From Trebonia sp963785645 (GTDB taxonomy: Bacteria > Actinomycetota > Actinomycetes > Streptosporangiales > Streptosporangiaceae), in NCBI GenBank assembly GCA_963785645.1, contig CAWAWG010000016.1:310001-374000 (forward strand): 64,000 nucleotides of DNA. Direction: 5' to 3'. The notes under the pieces were generated by a model, which worked only from the letters and a program-made list of their open reading frames with translations, searched no databases and was not told the DNA's origin. Below, piece by piece: positions 8,349-16,781 of this stretch. A program made the translations under genes and the position numbers. Positions within the stretch are counted from its first letter, which is position 1. Every line of letters starts with the position of its first letter.

Positions 8349-9947
8349 GTGACAGACAGTGACATATCGGTGGCGAACGGCGACGAGGGCGCGCTTGCGG
8401 AACCGCCGCCGGGGCATACGAGCAGGCGCCGTTTTCTCCGAGGGGCAGCCGGCGCCACCAGTGTGGTGGGCGCGTCCCTGGCGGCTCCCGGCGTCTTCTA
8501 CCGGATGGCCGACGCCATCGCGGCAACCCCGGCCCGGCCTGCCGCCAGCGCCAAACCGCCGGCTCAGGAGCAATATCTCCTGCAGGGCACCCAGGTCATC
8601 AACGTCGACGGCTCGGGCTTGCAGAGCAAGAACGGCTCGGTCGCGGTCGACGTGCCGCCACTGCACGACCATGTCGTCACGGCGAAGCTGAATGTGCCGG
8701 CGAGTCCGGCGGCGCTGCGCGAGGCCCAGCAGCACCTGGAGTCTGTCCTGGCGGACCTGGAAATCCGCTTCGCCCCTACTCCCGCGGGAGTAGGCATCAC
8801 GGTCGCGTGGGGGCTTCCCTACTTCCGCCACTTCATCCCGCGCCTGGGCAAGGCGCCCGGCTTCTTCGCGGCGGGTACCCGGTTCCCGGCCTACCTGCCG
8901 GTCGACGTGGTGACTTCCAAGGCGCAGGGAAAGACCGTCTACGCACTGCAGGACGCCAGGACGTTCCCCAGCGACCAGCCCCCGGCTGGATTCGGCCCCG
9001 TACGCCTGGAAGACAACCACGTCGCCGTGCTCCTGCGCAGTGACTCCCTCGCCAATATCACGTCAGCAACCAATGCCATCTTCGGATCAGGCCGCGGCCA
9101 GGCCGGTTCCCTGTTCACGGTGACGAGTGTCCGCCAGGGCTTTGCCGGGGGCGGCTTCTACGGCCAGCAGGGCCTGCCGAGCAAGCTGGCACTGGCGGCC
9201 GGGATCCCCGGCGCGGCGTCGATTCCCCGGCAGTCGCCGCTCTTCCTCGGCTTCACCAGCACGCTGGTGTCAAACCTGGGACCCGACGTCATCGCCAACC
9301 TGGAGACGCTGCCCGGCCTCACCGATCAGTGGCCCAATGGTTACTTCAAGCAGGGCACCACTATGCACCTCTCGCACCTGTACGAAGACCTGGAGACCTG
9401 GTACGAGAAGAGCTTCCCGACCTATCAGCAGAAGGTTCAGGCGATGCAGTATCCCGGCATCTCCCCGGCGCCCGCGTCCGGAACCTACGCACTCCAGCCG
9501 CCGGGCCAGAGCGCGGACCAGGTGGCGGCGGACGTCAAGCGGTACCACTCCTACGGCCACAGCGGAAGCCTGTCGGTTGTGGACAGCACCGCGTCGCAGA
9601 CCACCAGCCACTACGGTGAAAGCTACCCCGCAGGCACCACCATTCCAGTGCGGGGCGACTTCAACACGCTGGACAACCCGTTCCACTACACGTCAGATCC
9701 GGCGGCCGACCACTACAGCCCGGATCCGGCGGCCGGGCTGCACTTCCTGATGTTTCAGCCGACCATCGGGATCTTCAACAGCGTCCGGCTGGCGATGGAC
9801 GGGCACTTCCCGGGCACGACTCTCCCTGTCCCGCCGCATTCGGCCCACGCCGGCATCAACTCAGTCCTGCATACGACCCACCGGCAGAACTACATCGTCC
9901 CGCCACGCCGTCATCGCTCCTTTCCGCTCGCGGAATTCCTCACCTGA
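8349..9947 (+). CDS. Tat-exported protein, Dyp-type-peroxidase-related (uncertain), iron-regulated
   Basis: 532 residues. A twin-arginine signal lies at about residues 25-60 ('SRRRFLRGAAGATSVVGASL'), so the folded protein is exported, as expected for a cofactor-containing enzyme. The body has no motif I can assign firmly; the C-terminal 'HRQNYIVPPRRHRSFPLAEFL' segment recurs in actinobacterial 'Tat pathway signal proteins' related to Dyp peroxidases, but the Dyp GxxDG motif is not seen. The GTG at 8349 follows a GAGG-type ribosome site about 9 bases upstream. An iron box precedes it, suggesting a role in iron acquisition or haem handling comparable to EfeB. A strong hairpin follows the stop. 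The function is inference. Confidence 0.65.
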   Translation: MTDSDISVANGDEGALAEPPPGHTSRRRFLRGAAGATSVVGASLAAPGVFYRMADAIAATPARPAASAKPPAQEQYLLQGTQVINVDGSGLQSKNGSVAVDVPPLHDHVVTAKLNVPASPAALREAQQHLESVLADLEIRFAPTPAGVGITVAWGLPYFRHFIPRLGKAPGFFAAGTRFPAYLPVDVVTSKAQGKTVYALQDARTFPSDQPPAGFGPVRLEDNHVAVLLRSDSLANITSATNAIFGSGRGQAGSLFTVTSVRQGFAGGGFYGQQGLPSKLALAAGIPGAASIPRQSPLFLGFTSTLVSNLGPDVIANLETLPGLTDQWPNGYFKQGTTMHLSHLYEDLETWYEKSFPTYQQKVQAMQYPGISPAPASGTYALQPPGQSADQVAADVKRYHSYGHSGSLSVVDSTASQTTSHYGESYPAGTTIPVRGDFNTLDNPFHYTSDPAADHYSPDPAAGLHFLMFQPTIGIFNSVRLAMDGHFPGTTLPVPPHSAHAGINSVLHTTHRQNYIVPPRRHRSFPLAEFLT

Positions 9948-9965
9948 CAGCAAGCCGCAGCCTCC

Positions 9966-10016
9966 GCCATGAACCGTCACCACCGGCTCTCAGATCCGGC
10001 GGTGACGGTTCATGGC
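9966..10016. terminator. Strong bidirectional hairpin terminator
   Basis: A 21-base arm at 9966-9986 (GCCATGAACCGTCACCACCG...) pairs with 9996-10016 at 20 of 21 positions around a 9-base loop. It lies between the 3' ends of two convergent genes (stops at 9947 and 10051) and can serve both. Confidence 0.85.
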
Positions 10017-10050
10017 ATCGCGGCCGGGTGAACCTGGCACTGAACCTGTG

Positions 10051-11430
10051 CTACTTCTCGATGTAGAAGAGGCGCTTGTTGACGAACTCGTCGATGCCGA
10101 GTGGCCCTAGCTCGCGGCCGAAGCCGGAACGCTTCGTGCCGCCGAACGGCAGGTCCGCGCCCTCACCGGCCGGGGTGTTGACATTCGCCATGCCGACCTC
10201 GAGCTGTTCGGCGACCCGCGTGGCGCGTTCCTCGTCGGCCGACCACACCGCGCCGCCGAGGCCGAAGTCCACGACGTTGGCCAGCTTGACCGCGTCGTCG
10301 TCGCTGCTGACCTTGTAGACGACGGCCACCGGGCCGAACAGCTCCTCCTTGTAGGCGCGCATATCCGGGGTGACGCCGGTGAGCACGGCCGGGGCGAAGT
10401 AGGCTGCCTTGTCTGCGGCGAGGGTGCCGCCGATGTGCAGGGTCGCGCCCTTCGACACGGCGTCCTGCACCTGGGCGAGGAGGTTCTCCGCCGCCTTGCG
10501 GGAGACCATCGGGCTGTAGGCGGTCGGCGAGTCGTCGCCCGGCCCGCGCGGCGTCATCGTGGCGGCCCGCTTGACCAGGGCGGCCACGAAGTCGTCGTAC
10601 ACGTTGTCCATGACGATCATCCGCTTGTTGGAGTTGCAGGCCTGGCCGACGTTCTCCATGCGGGTAATCCAGGCGGTCTTCGCGGCGGCGTCGACATCGG
10701 GGGTGTCCAGGATGATGTACGGGTCGGACCCGCCGAGTTCGAGCACGACCTTCTTGAGGTTGCGGCCTGCTTGCGCCGCGACCACCGTGCCGGCCCGCTC
10801 GGAGCCGGTCAGCGAGACCCCCCGCAGCCGCGGGTCGGCGATCATCGTGGCGATCTGCTCGTGGGTGGCGAATATGTTCGTGTACACGCCCTCGGGCACG
10901 CCGGCGTCCTTCATGATCTGCGCGATCGCGAGCGCGGAGGTCGGGCAGTTCTCCGCGTGCTTGACGATGACGGTGTTGCCGACGACCAGGGCGGGCGCGG
11001 CAAACCGGGCGACCTGGTAGTACGGGTAATTCCACGGCATCACGCCGAGCACCGCGCCGACCGGCAGGTACTCCACCCGCGCCGCGTCGTGGCCGGGCAG
11101 CGGCTTGTCCGCCAGGAGCCCGGGGCCGTTGTCGGCGTAGTAGTCGAAGATGGCGGTGCAGAACTGCGCCTCGCCGACGGCCTGTGCGGGCCGCTTGCCC
11201 ATCTCCCTGGTGATCAGCGCGGCCAAGTCGGTGGCCCGCTCGGTGAACAGTTCGCCGATCCGTTTCACGATCGCGGTCCGCTCGGCGATCGGCCGCCGCC
11301 TCCACTGCGCGAACGCTTCGGTCGCGGCGGTCAGCGCCGCCTCCACCTCCGCGTCCGTGGCGAACGGGAAGGTCTGGGTCACCTCGCCGGTCGCGGGATC
11401 CGTCACCTGATAGGTCGGAGTCTGGGTCAT
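10051..11430 (-). CDS. NAD(P)-dependent succinate-semialdehyde dehydrogenase-type aldehyde dehydrogenase
   Basis: 459 intact residues, the usual length of the GabD1-like subgroup. Oxidises succinate semialdehyde (or a similar aldehyde) to the acid, the last step of GABA degradation. Seen: 'GVMPWNYPYYQVARFAAPAL' early in the catalytic core, 'SLTGSERAGTVVA', the general base in 'VVLELGGSDPYIIL', the catalytic Cys in 'NVGQACNSNKR', and 'PFGGTKRSGFGRELG' near the C-terminus. ATG 11430 opens the conserved N-terminus. It stands alone and converges on the Tat protein gene. Its natural partner could be the class III aminotransferase 2 kb away. Confidence 0.88.
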   Translation of the reverse strand: MTQTPTYQVTDPATGEVTQTFPFATDAEVEAALTAATEAFAQWRRRPIAERTAIVKRIGELFTERATDLAALITREMGKRPAQAVGEAQFCTAIFDYYADNGPGLLADKPLPGHDAARVEYLPVGAVLGVMPWNYPYYQVARFAAPALVVGNTVIVKHAENCPTSALAIAQIMKDAGVPEGVYTNIFATHEQIATMIADPRLRGVSLTGSERAGTVVAAQAGRNLKKVVLELGGSDPYIILDTPDVDAAAKTAWITRMENVGQACNSNKRMIVMDNVYDDFVAALVKRAATMTPRGPGDDSPTAYSPMVSRKAAENLLAQVQDAVSKGATLHIGGTLAADKAAYFAPAVLTGVTPDMRAYKEELFGPVAVVYKVSSDDDAVKLANVVDFGLGGAVWSADEERATRVAEQLEVGMANVNTPAGEGADLPFGGTKRSGFGRELGPLGIDEFVNKRLFYIEK

Positions 11431-11533
11431 GCCTGCTCCCGGTGTCGCTGGACAGAGACTTCAGTGAAAACAACATATACGGGAGATGATCTACCCAGGT
11501 TAGCGCCACCCGCCTCAGACCGCTCCCGGCCGG

Positions 11534-14500
11534 CTAATCGCTCTCATCATGGCCGTCACCAGCTCCGGCGAGGCGGGCGCGGATTTCTTCGGCCTGGGGG
11601 GCACCGAGGGCGTCGTAGCGGGTGAGGGCTTCCTGCCAGTGATGCCGGGCCTGGACCGGGTCGCCCGCCGCCTGGCAGGCGCGGGCCAGTCCGGTGTGCG
11701 CGCTGGCCTGTTGCAGCGGCACGTCGGCCTCGGTGGCGAGCCGGAGAGCGGCGGCGTGGCGGGCGTGTGCCCCGCCGGCGTTGCCGGTGCGGCAGAGAAG
11801 ATCGCCCAGGCCGTTGAGCGCCTCGGCCTCCAGATTCGGGTCGCCGATCTCGGACGACACGGCCAGTGCTTGCTCGAAGTTCCCGGTAGCGTGCCGGTAG
11901 CGGCCGAGTCCGCGGTAAACCTCGCCGAGCCAGATCAGGCATTCGGCTTCGCTGCCGACGTGGCCCATCTCATGAAATGCGGCCAGCGCCCGCTCGAGGG
12001 ACACGGCCGCTTGCTGGTGGCGGCCGGTCCGCAGGTCGATGACGCCGAGCTGGGCCAGCGACCAGGCCTCGCCTTGCCGGTCGCCGATCTCGCGGAACCG
12101 GTCCAGGGAACCGCGGTAATGGCCGGCCGCCTCCTGGTAGCGGCCTTGCAGTCGTCGGGTGAAGCCGAGATTGCTGAGCGCGCGGGCCTCGCCGAGACGG
12201 TTGCCGAGGTCACGGCGGATCGCGAGGGCTTGCTGCTGATGGCGGGCGGCTTGCTCGTAGTGACCCAGCTGGGTCTCGTCAATGCCGAGGTTGGTCAGCG
12301 CCCGGGCCTCTCCGTCCCGGTCGCCCGCCTGCCGGAACAGGGCCAGCGCCTGCTGGTGGTGGCCGGCGGCATGCTGGTGGCGGCCTTGTTCCGCGTTGAT
12401 GACGCCGATCTGGTTGAGGGCGGTCGCCTCGGCGGCGCGGTCACCGGTGCGCCGGGCGGCATCGAGCGCGTGGGTGCAGACGGTGACGGCCTCCGGGTAG
12501 TAGCCGCCGGTGTGAAGGTAACGCAGGAGGGTGGCCGCCAGCCGGGTGGCATGGCCGGGCCAGCCGTGGACAGCGGCGTGCCCGGCGGCCGTCACCAGGA
12601 CGGCCCGTTCGCCGTCAAGCCATTCCCGCGCGGCCGTGAGACCGGCCAGCGGCAGGACCGGGGTAGCCGGCCGCGGCATCGGGGGCCTGCCGCCGCGCTC
12701 GGCGGGAAACAGGATGTCCATCGCCGCGGCAGTGTGCTGCAGGTAGTGGTCGAACAGGCGCGTCAGTGCCGCCTGCTGCCCTTCCCCGCCGTCCAGGGCG
12801 GCAGCGAGTTCGCAGGCATAGCCGCGGAGCAGGTCGTGCATGCTGTACCGGCCGGCGGCGGCGGGCTGGATCAGGTGCGCGCCGACCAGCGCGTTCAGTA
12901 GCTGGCTGGCGTGCCGCAGGGTCGTATCGGTGAGGGCCGCGGCGGCGTAAGGCTCGAAGTCCGGGCCGGGATGCAGTCCGAGCAGCCGGAAGGCCCGGGC
13001 AGCATCGGCACCGAGGTGGCGATAGGACCATGAGAACACGGCCCGCACATCGGTGCCCGGATCCCCGCCCGCCTCCAGTTGGTCGAGGCGCTGGCGCAGG
13101 TCCGCCAGCTCCCTGGTCAGCCCGGCGAGCGGGATGGCTGGGCGGGCGACGGCGAGCTCGGCCGCCACCCGCAGCGCGAGGGGCAGCCGGCAGCACTGGC
13201 CGGAGAGCTCTTCCGCGGCCCCGGGTTCGGCGTCCACCCGTTCCCCGATCAGCGTCCTGAGCAGCGCGACCGCGTCGTCCAGCGGGAGCACATCCAGGTC
13301 CAGGCGGGCAGCGCCGTCCCTCGCCACCAGCCCGGCCAGCGCGTCCCGGCTGGTTACAACGACGGTGCAGGCCGGGGTGCCAGGCAGCAGCGCGCGGATC
13401 TGATCGGCTGATCCGGCGTTGTCCAGGACGACCAGCATGCGCTTGCCGGCCAGCAGGCTGCGGTAGCGAGCCGCCCGCTGCCCTGGCTCCGGCGGAATGT
13501 CCTGACTTGGCACGCCCATAGAGCGCAGGAAGCCGGCCAGCGCGTCCGCGGGGGATACCGGCTGGTCGGGGTCATAGCCGCGCAGGTTCACGTACAGCTG
13601 CCCGTCGGGGAAGCGCCCGGCCGCCTGATGCGCCCAGTGCACGGCGAGCGCGGTCTTGCCGACCCCGGCGGTCCCGCCGATCGCCGAGATGACCACCGTT
13701 CCCGGAGCCTGCTCACCGGGCCGGTCCAACAGCCCGGTCAGCGCCCGCAGTTCGGCCGCCCGACCGGTGAAGCCCCGCACCGTCGGCGGCAGCTCCCGTG
13801 GCACCTCCGGCTGAGGTTCACGCTCCGTAAGCCCCGGCGGCCCGGTTACGGTCAGCGCCGGGTCGGCCGACAGTATCCGCTGGTGAAGTTCCTGGAGACC
13901 GGGTCCTGGCTCCACTCCGAGCTGCTCGACCAGTACGTCGCGGGCACGGTGGTAGGCGGCTAGTGCCTCGGCCTGGCGGTCGCACCGGTAGAGAGCCAGC
14001 GTGAGCTGGGCGTGAAAACGTTCCCGAAGGGGATGCTGCGTTGCCAGGGACTGCAACCTGGGCACCAGCTCGGCATGGCGTCCCAGGTGCAGTGCGGCGT
14101 CAGCCCGCCATTCCTCGGCCTGCAACCGCATCGCCTCCAGGTCCTGGCCCTCGTCCTGGCGCAGCGACTCGGACGCGACGTCGGCCAGCGCCACGCCGCG
14201 CCAGAGGTTCAGCGCCTCACCGAGCAGCCGGTCCGCACGAGCCCAGTCGCCGCCCCGCAGCGCGGTTCCGCCGTCCTGGGTCAGGCGGCGGAACCGGAGC
14301 GCGTCCACCTCGTCTTCCCCGGCTTGCAGCAGGTAACCGGGGTAACGGGTCACCAGCCGGGCTCCCACGCGCGGCCCGAGGACCCGGCGGAGCCGCACTA
14401 CGTGCGATCGCAGCGTAACCGCGGCACCGGACGGGGGTGAGCCGTCCCACACCACCTCAGCGAGTGCATCGGCGGCAACCGGGGCTCCCGCGTGCACCAG

Positions 14501-14596
14501 CAGAGCCGCCAGCAGCACGCGCAGCCGTCCCCGGGGGACATCGATCTGGGTTTCCCCGTCATGGACCGCCAATGGCCCCAGGATCGCTATCCACAT
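11534..14596 (-). CDS. AfsR/SARP-family transcriptional regulator with NB-ARC and TPR domains
   Basis: 1020 residues from the ATG at 14596, which has an excellent AGGAGG site 7 bases upstream; a longer frame to 14704 lacks support. Domains: winged-helix Trans_reg_C at about 1-95, bacterial transcriptional activation domain (BTAD) at about 97-245, an NB-ARC ATPase with P-loop GGTAGVGKTA (307-316), then 'LVVLDNAGSADQIRALLPG', and about seven tetratricopeptide repeats at roughly 690-1000 (recurring 'GEARALxNLGxxxxxxGxY'). AfsR-type proteins are signal-responsive activators of secondary metabolism, often phosphorylated by Ser/Thr kinases. It is divergent from a small secreted protein gene. No biosynthetic cluster adjoins it, so its targets are unknown. 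Confidence 0.93.
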   Translation of the reverse strand: MWIAILGPLAVHDGETQIDVPRGRLRVLLAALLVHAGAPVAADALAEVVWDGSPPSGAAVTLRSHVVRLRRVLGPRVGARLVTRYPGYLLQAGEDEVDALRFRRLTQDGGTALRGGDWARADRLLGEALNLWRGVALADVASESLRQDEGQDLEAMRLQAEEWRADAALHLGRHAELVPRLQSLATQHPLRERFHAQLTLALYRCDRQAEALAAYHRARDVLVEQLGVEPGPGLQELHQRILSADPALTVTGPPGLTEREPQPEVPRELPPTVRGFTGRAAELRALTGLLDRPGEQAPGTVVISAIGGTAGVGKTALAVHWAHQAAGRFPDGQLYVNLRGYDPDQPVSPADALAGFLRSMGVPSQDIPPEPGQRAARYRSLLAGKRMLVVLDNAGSADQIRALLPGTPACTVVVTSRDALAGLVARDGAARLDLDVLPLDDAVALLRTLIGERVDAEPGAAEELSGQCCRLPLALRVAAELAVARPAIPLAGLTRELADLRQRLDQLEAGGDPGTDVRAVFSWSYRHLGADAARAFRLLGLHPGPDFEPYAAAALTDTTLRHASQLLNALVGAHLIQPAAAGRYSMHDLLRGYACELAAALDGGEGQQAALTRLFDHYLQHTAAAMDILFPAERGGRPPMPRPATPVLPLAGLTAAREWLDGERAVLVTAAGHAAVHGWPGHATRLAATLLRYLHTGGYYPEAVTVCTHALDAARRTGDRAAEATALNQIGVINAEQGRHQHAAGHHQQALALFRQAGDRDGEARALTNLGIDETQLGHYEQAARHQQQALAIRRDLGNRLGEARALSNLGFTRRLQGRYQEAAGHYRGSLDRFREIGDRQGEAWSLAQLGVIDLRTGRHQQAAVSLERALAAFHEMGHVGSEAECLIWLGEVYRGLGRYRHATGNFEQALAVSSEIGDPNLEAEALNGLGDLLCRTGNAGGAHARHAAALRLATEADVPLQQASAHTGLARACQAAGDPVQARHHWQEALTRYDALGAPQAEEIRARLAGAGDGHDESD

Positions 14597-14843
14597 TCTG
14601 TCCTCCTGAACGGAGCATTCACGTGTCTGCAATCCGCGCTGAGGGCGGGTGCCACGCCAGTTGAACAGGACTTGAACGCGCCTCTTAGAGGCTAGGTCCC
14701 GCACAGTCCCGGTGCAACGAAACAGGGCGTCGCTGGCAAAACGAATGCATTCGCTTAGTTCCTGTCAGCACGCGAGAACTAGCGGCTCCGCGCGTGCTGG
14801 CGGGGCAGCCGGGACACCGGATCTAACCGTGAGGAGAACGGAA

Positions 14844-15326
14844 TTGAAAAACAGAATCCCCAAGCTGCTGCTCGCCGCATTCGCGATCGCATCGGCGGTA
14901 GGACTCAGCAGCACGGGCGGCCAGGCGCTGGCCGCTACCGTGGTTCCGCCCGCGGCGCAGGCAGCCGCATCGACGACCGCCGGCGCTCACGACGCCTATA
15001 CCGCAGACACGAGCAGTACCATAGTGAGCCCCGACTACGTATGCGCGAGCAGCACCCTGTGCCTGTTCCAGGACACCGGACTCACCGGTAATGCTTGCCC
15101 GTTCCCCATGCCGCAATCCGGGGACACAGAATACAGCATCAGAGCATATTGCGGCTTCACGGTTCCATGGGGCTCGCTCAACGACAACACCGGCTCGCGG
15201 GTAATCTTCATAGACAACCAAAGCGGTGTCCAGTACTGCGAGCCCGCAGGGTACAGGGGAACTCCACCACTAGCGGTTCGTAACACCGGCACCATATACA
15301 TCCAATATGGCGTTACGCTCTGCTAG
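14844..15326 (+). CDS. Small secreted Cys-rich protein, peptidase-inhibitor I36-like
   Basis: 160 residues from a TTG at 14844 preceded by GAGGAG. A Sec signal peptide (KNRIPKLLLAAFAIASAVGL, cleavage near ALAA) is followed by a linker and a C-terminal domain of about 90 residues with six cysteines starting 'VCASSTLCLFQDTGLTG', which resembles the I36/SMPI beta-gamma-crystallin-like inhibitor fold of Streptomyces. Such proteins inhibit secreted metalloproteases. Divergent from the AfsR-type regulator across about 250 bp, which may control it. A longer frame beginning at 14712 was rejected because the signal peptide would be internal. Confidence 0.7.
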   Translation: MKNRIPKLLLAAFAIASAVGLSSTGGQALAATVVPPAAQAAASTTAGAHDAYTADTSSTIVSPDYVCASSTLCLFQDTGLTGNACPFPMPQSGDTEYSIRAYCGFTVPWGSLNDNTGSRVIFIDNQSGVQYCEPAGYRGTPPLAVRNTGTIYIQYGVTLC

Positions 15327-15403
15327 CGTCCCCGTTCTGAATCCCGCAAGAGCATAACGGCAAGTGTGTGCGGATGACATTGGCAACCGGCGCACTTGGT
15401 CAG

Positions 15404-15453
15404 ACGAAGGCTTCTGGCGAGCGCTAGTCAGCGTGCCCGCCAGGAGCCTTCGT
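15404..15453. terminator. Long hairpin between convergent genes
   Basis: ACGAAGGCTTCTGGCGAGCGCT (first 20 bases: ACGAAGGCTTCTGGCGAGCG) at 15404-15425 pairs with 15430-15453 with few mismatches around AGTC. It lies between the stop of the secreted protein gene (15326) and the stop of the lipoprotein gene (15492). Confidence 0.75.
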
Positions 15454-15491
15454 TCTCAACGTGCCGGCACAAGTCCTCGTCCCCGCCTGGC

Positions 15492-15971
15492 TCAGTCAGC
15501 CGCCGCGCAGGCCTTGTCGAGCAGCCTCGCGCTGGAGATGCTCGCGCCCTGCCCGGTGGTGGCCAGGCCGAACGCGGTGCTGATCCCGGTGTAGGCGGGA
15601 TCGGTCCGCAGCGGGCTGTCCGCGCTGAACGCGGGCCGCCACACGGCGCTTGAGAACCACTGCTCCAGTTCGAACAGCGTGTCCGCCTGGACCCGGGAAA
15701 CATACTGCGCGCGCAGCCCCGACCACTGCTCACAGAGCGCGAGCGCCCGCAAGCCGTCCTTGGTGGCGGGGAATGTGCCGAAGTTCAGCTGGCCGAGCTC
15801 CGGCGCGGACGACGGTGTCACGCTCGGGGTGGCCGGCGCCGGAGTCTGCCCGGCGGCCAGCGACAAGGACGTCGCCGCGTGGCCGCAGGCGGCCGCCAGC
15901 GCCGCGCCGATGGCGGCAGCGACCACGATGCCGCCCCGGCGCGTGAGAACCCGCAGCTTCCGTACCCCCAT
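15492..15971 (-). CDS. Putative secreted or lipoprotein of unknown function
   Basis: 159 residues. A basic N-terminus (MGVRKLRVLTRRGG) and hydrophobic core end in 'ALAAACGHAATS', a weak lipobox, followed by a Pro/Ser/Thr-rich linker and a globular part of about 100 residues with two further cysteines ('LALCEQWSGLRAQY' and 'DKACAAAD' at the C-terminus). Probably surface-exposed. I do not recognise the family. It converges on the I36-like gene. Confidence 0.6.
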   Translation of the reverse strand: MGVRKLRVLTRRGGIVVAAAIGAALAAACGHAATSLSLAAGQTPAPATPSVTPSSAPELGQLNFGTFPATKDGLRALALCEQWSGLRAQYVSRVQADTLFELEQWFSSAVWRPAFSADSPLRTDPAYTGISTAFGLATTGQGASISSARLLDKACAAAD

Positions 15972-16161
15972 AGAACCGCTCGCCCCTATCCCCCGCTAGC
16001 CCCGGAAATCCGCTGGTCCCGAAGATCCGCCGACTGCCGAGAGCCGAGCAGGTATTCAATCAGTAATCGAATGATCACCGAGAGTATGGCAGATGTCCGG
16101 CCGGGCGAGAGCGGCGCGCGCCGAGACCGGCCGACCGAGTCTTCGCCAGGCGCTGTTTTCT

Positions 16162-16197
16162 GGCACTGTTTTGGGGCACTGTTTTGGGGCACTGTCT
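16162..16197. repeat. Tandem GGCACTGTTTTGG repeat upstream of furA
   Basis: The unit CACTGTTTTGGGG occurs twice in direct succession and is followed by a third partial copy (CACTGTC), ending about 60 bp before the furA start; a degenerate copy (CGCTGTTTTCTGG) precedes. It may be a regulator-binding array or a simple slippage repeat. Confidence 0.5.
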
Positions 16198-16255
16198 AAA
16201 CCTGAGACGTTCGTTAACTTGAATTCTTCGTGTTTACGGGAGTAGGTTGGGCGAC

Positions 16256-16720
16256 GTGACAGCGTCCCAGCCTCCGACCGCCGCTGAGGAACTGCCCCCT
16301 GCCGATGAGCTACGCCGGGCCGGCCTGCGGGTAACGGCCGTCCGCGTGGCACTTCTCCAGACCGTCCGCGGCGGCGACCACCTTCATGTCGAAGGTGTCG
16401 CCGCCGGGGTGCGTGACCGCGTCGGCCACGTGTCATTGCAGGCGGTCTACGAGGCGCTGCACGCGCTCACCGCGGCGGGACTGATCCGCCGCATCGAGCC
16501 GGCCGGCGGCCCGCCCCGATTCGAGGGACGGGTCGGGGACAACCATCACCACATCGTGTGCCGGTCATGCGGCGTCGTCGCGGATGTCGACTGCGCGGTC
16601 GGCGAGGCGCCCTGCCTGACCCCGTCCGACGACCTCGGCTTCACTCTCAGCGAGGCCGAGGTGATCTACTGGGGCCTGTGCGCTGACTGTTCCGCCGACC
16701 CCGCGCAACGCAGCACGTAA
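16256..16720 (+). CDS. furA: FurA-type redox/iron-responsive repressor
   Basis: 154 residues from the GTG at 16256 (a TTG at 16247 is possible). N-terminal winged helix 'DELRRAGLRVTAVRVALLQT' and 'HVSLQAVYEALHALTAAGLIRR'; metal site 'GDNHHHIVCRSCGVVADVDC' with the CxxC pair. The C-terminal CADC adds a second Cys pair. FurA proteins repress the adjacent catalase-peroxidase and release it under peroxide stress. katG follows after 61 bp on the same strand, the classic actinobacterial furA-katG arrangement. The upstream region holds a tandem repeat and an AT-rich stretch (TTAACTTGAATTCTTCG) where autoregulation could occur. Confidence 0.93.
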   Translation: MTASQPPTAAEELPPADELRRAGLRVTAVRVALLQTVRGGDHLHVEGVAAGVRDRVGHVSLQAVYEALHALTAAGLIRRIEPAGGPPRFEGRVGDNHHHIVCRSCGVVADVDCAVGEAPCLTPSDDLGFTLSEAEVIYWGLCADCSADPAQRST

Positions 16721-16781
16721 ACCACGTAATCCGCCCGAAGTACATAAGCAGCAGCATCTGTCTAGTCCCGGAAGGATTCCC

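Noticed and set aside
10435..11625. Rightward frame of 396 codons over the aldehyde dehydrogenase
   Set aside because: Antisense to an intact, motif-complete enzyme; no domain and an implausible composition.
11549..12901. Rightward frame of 450 codons inside the AfsR-type gene
   Set aside because: Repetitive Gly/Val/Ala text mirrors the TPR repeats of the real gene on the other strand.
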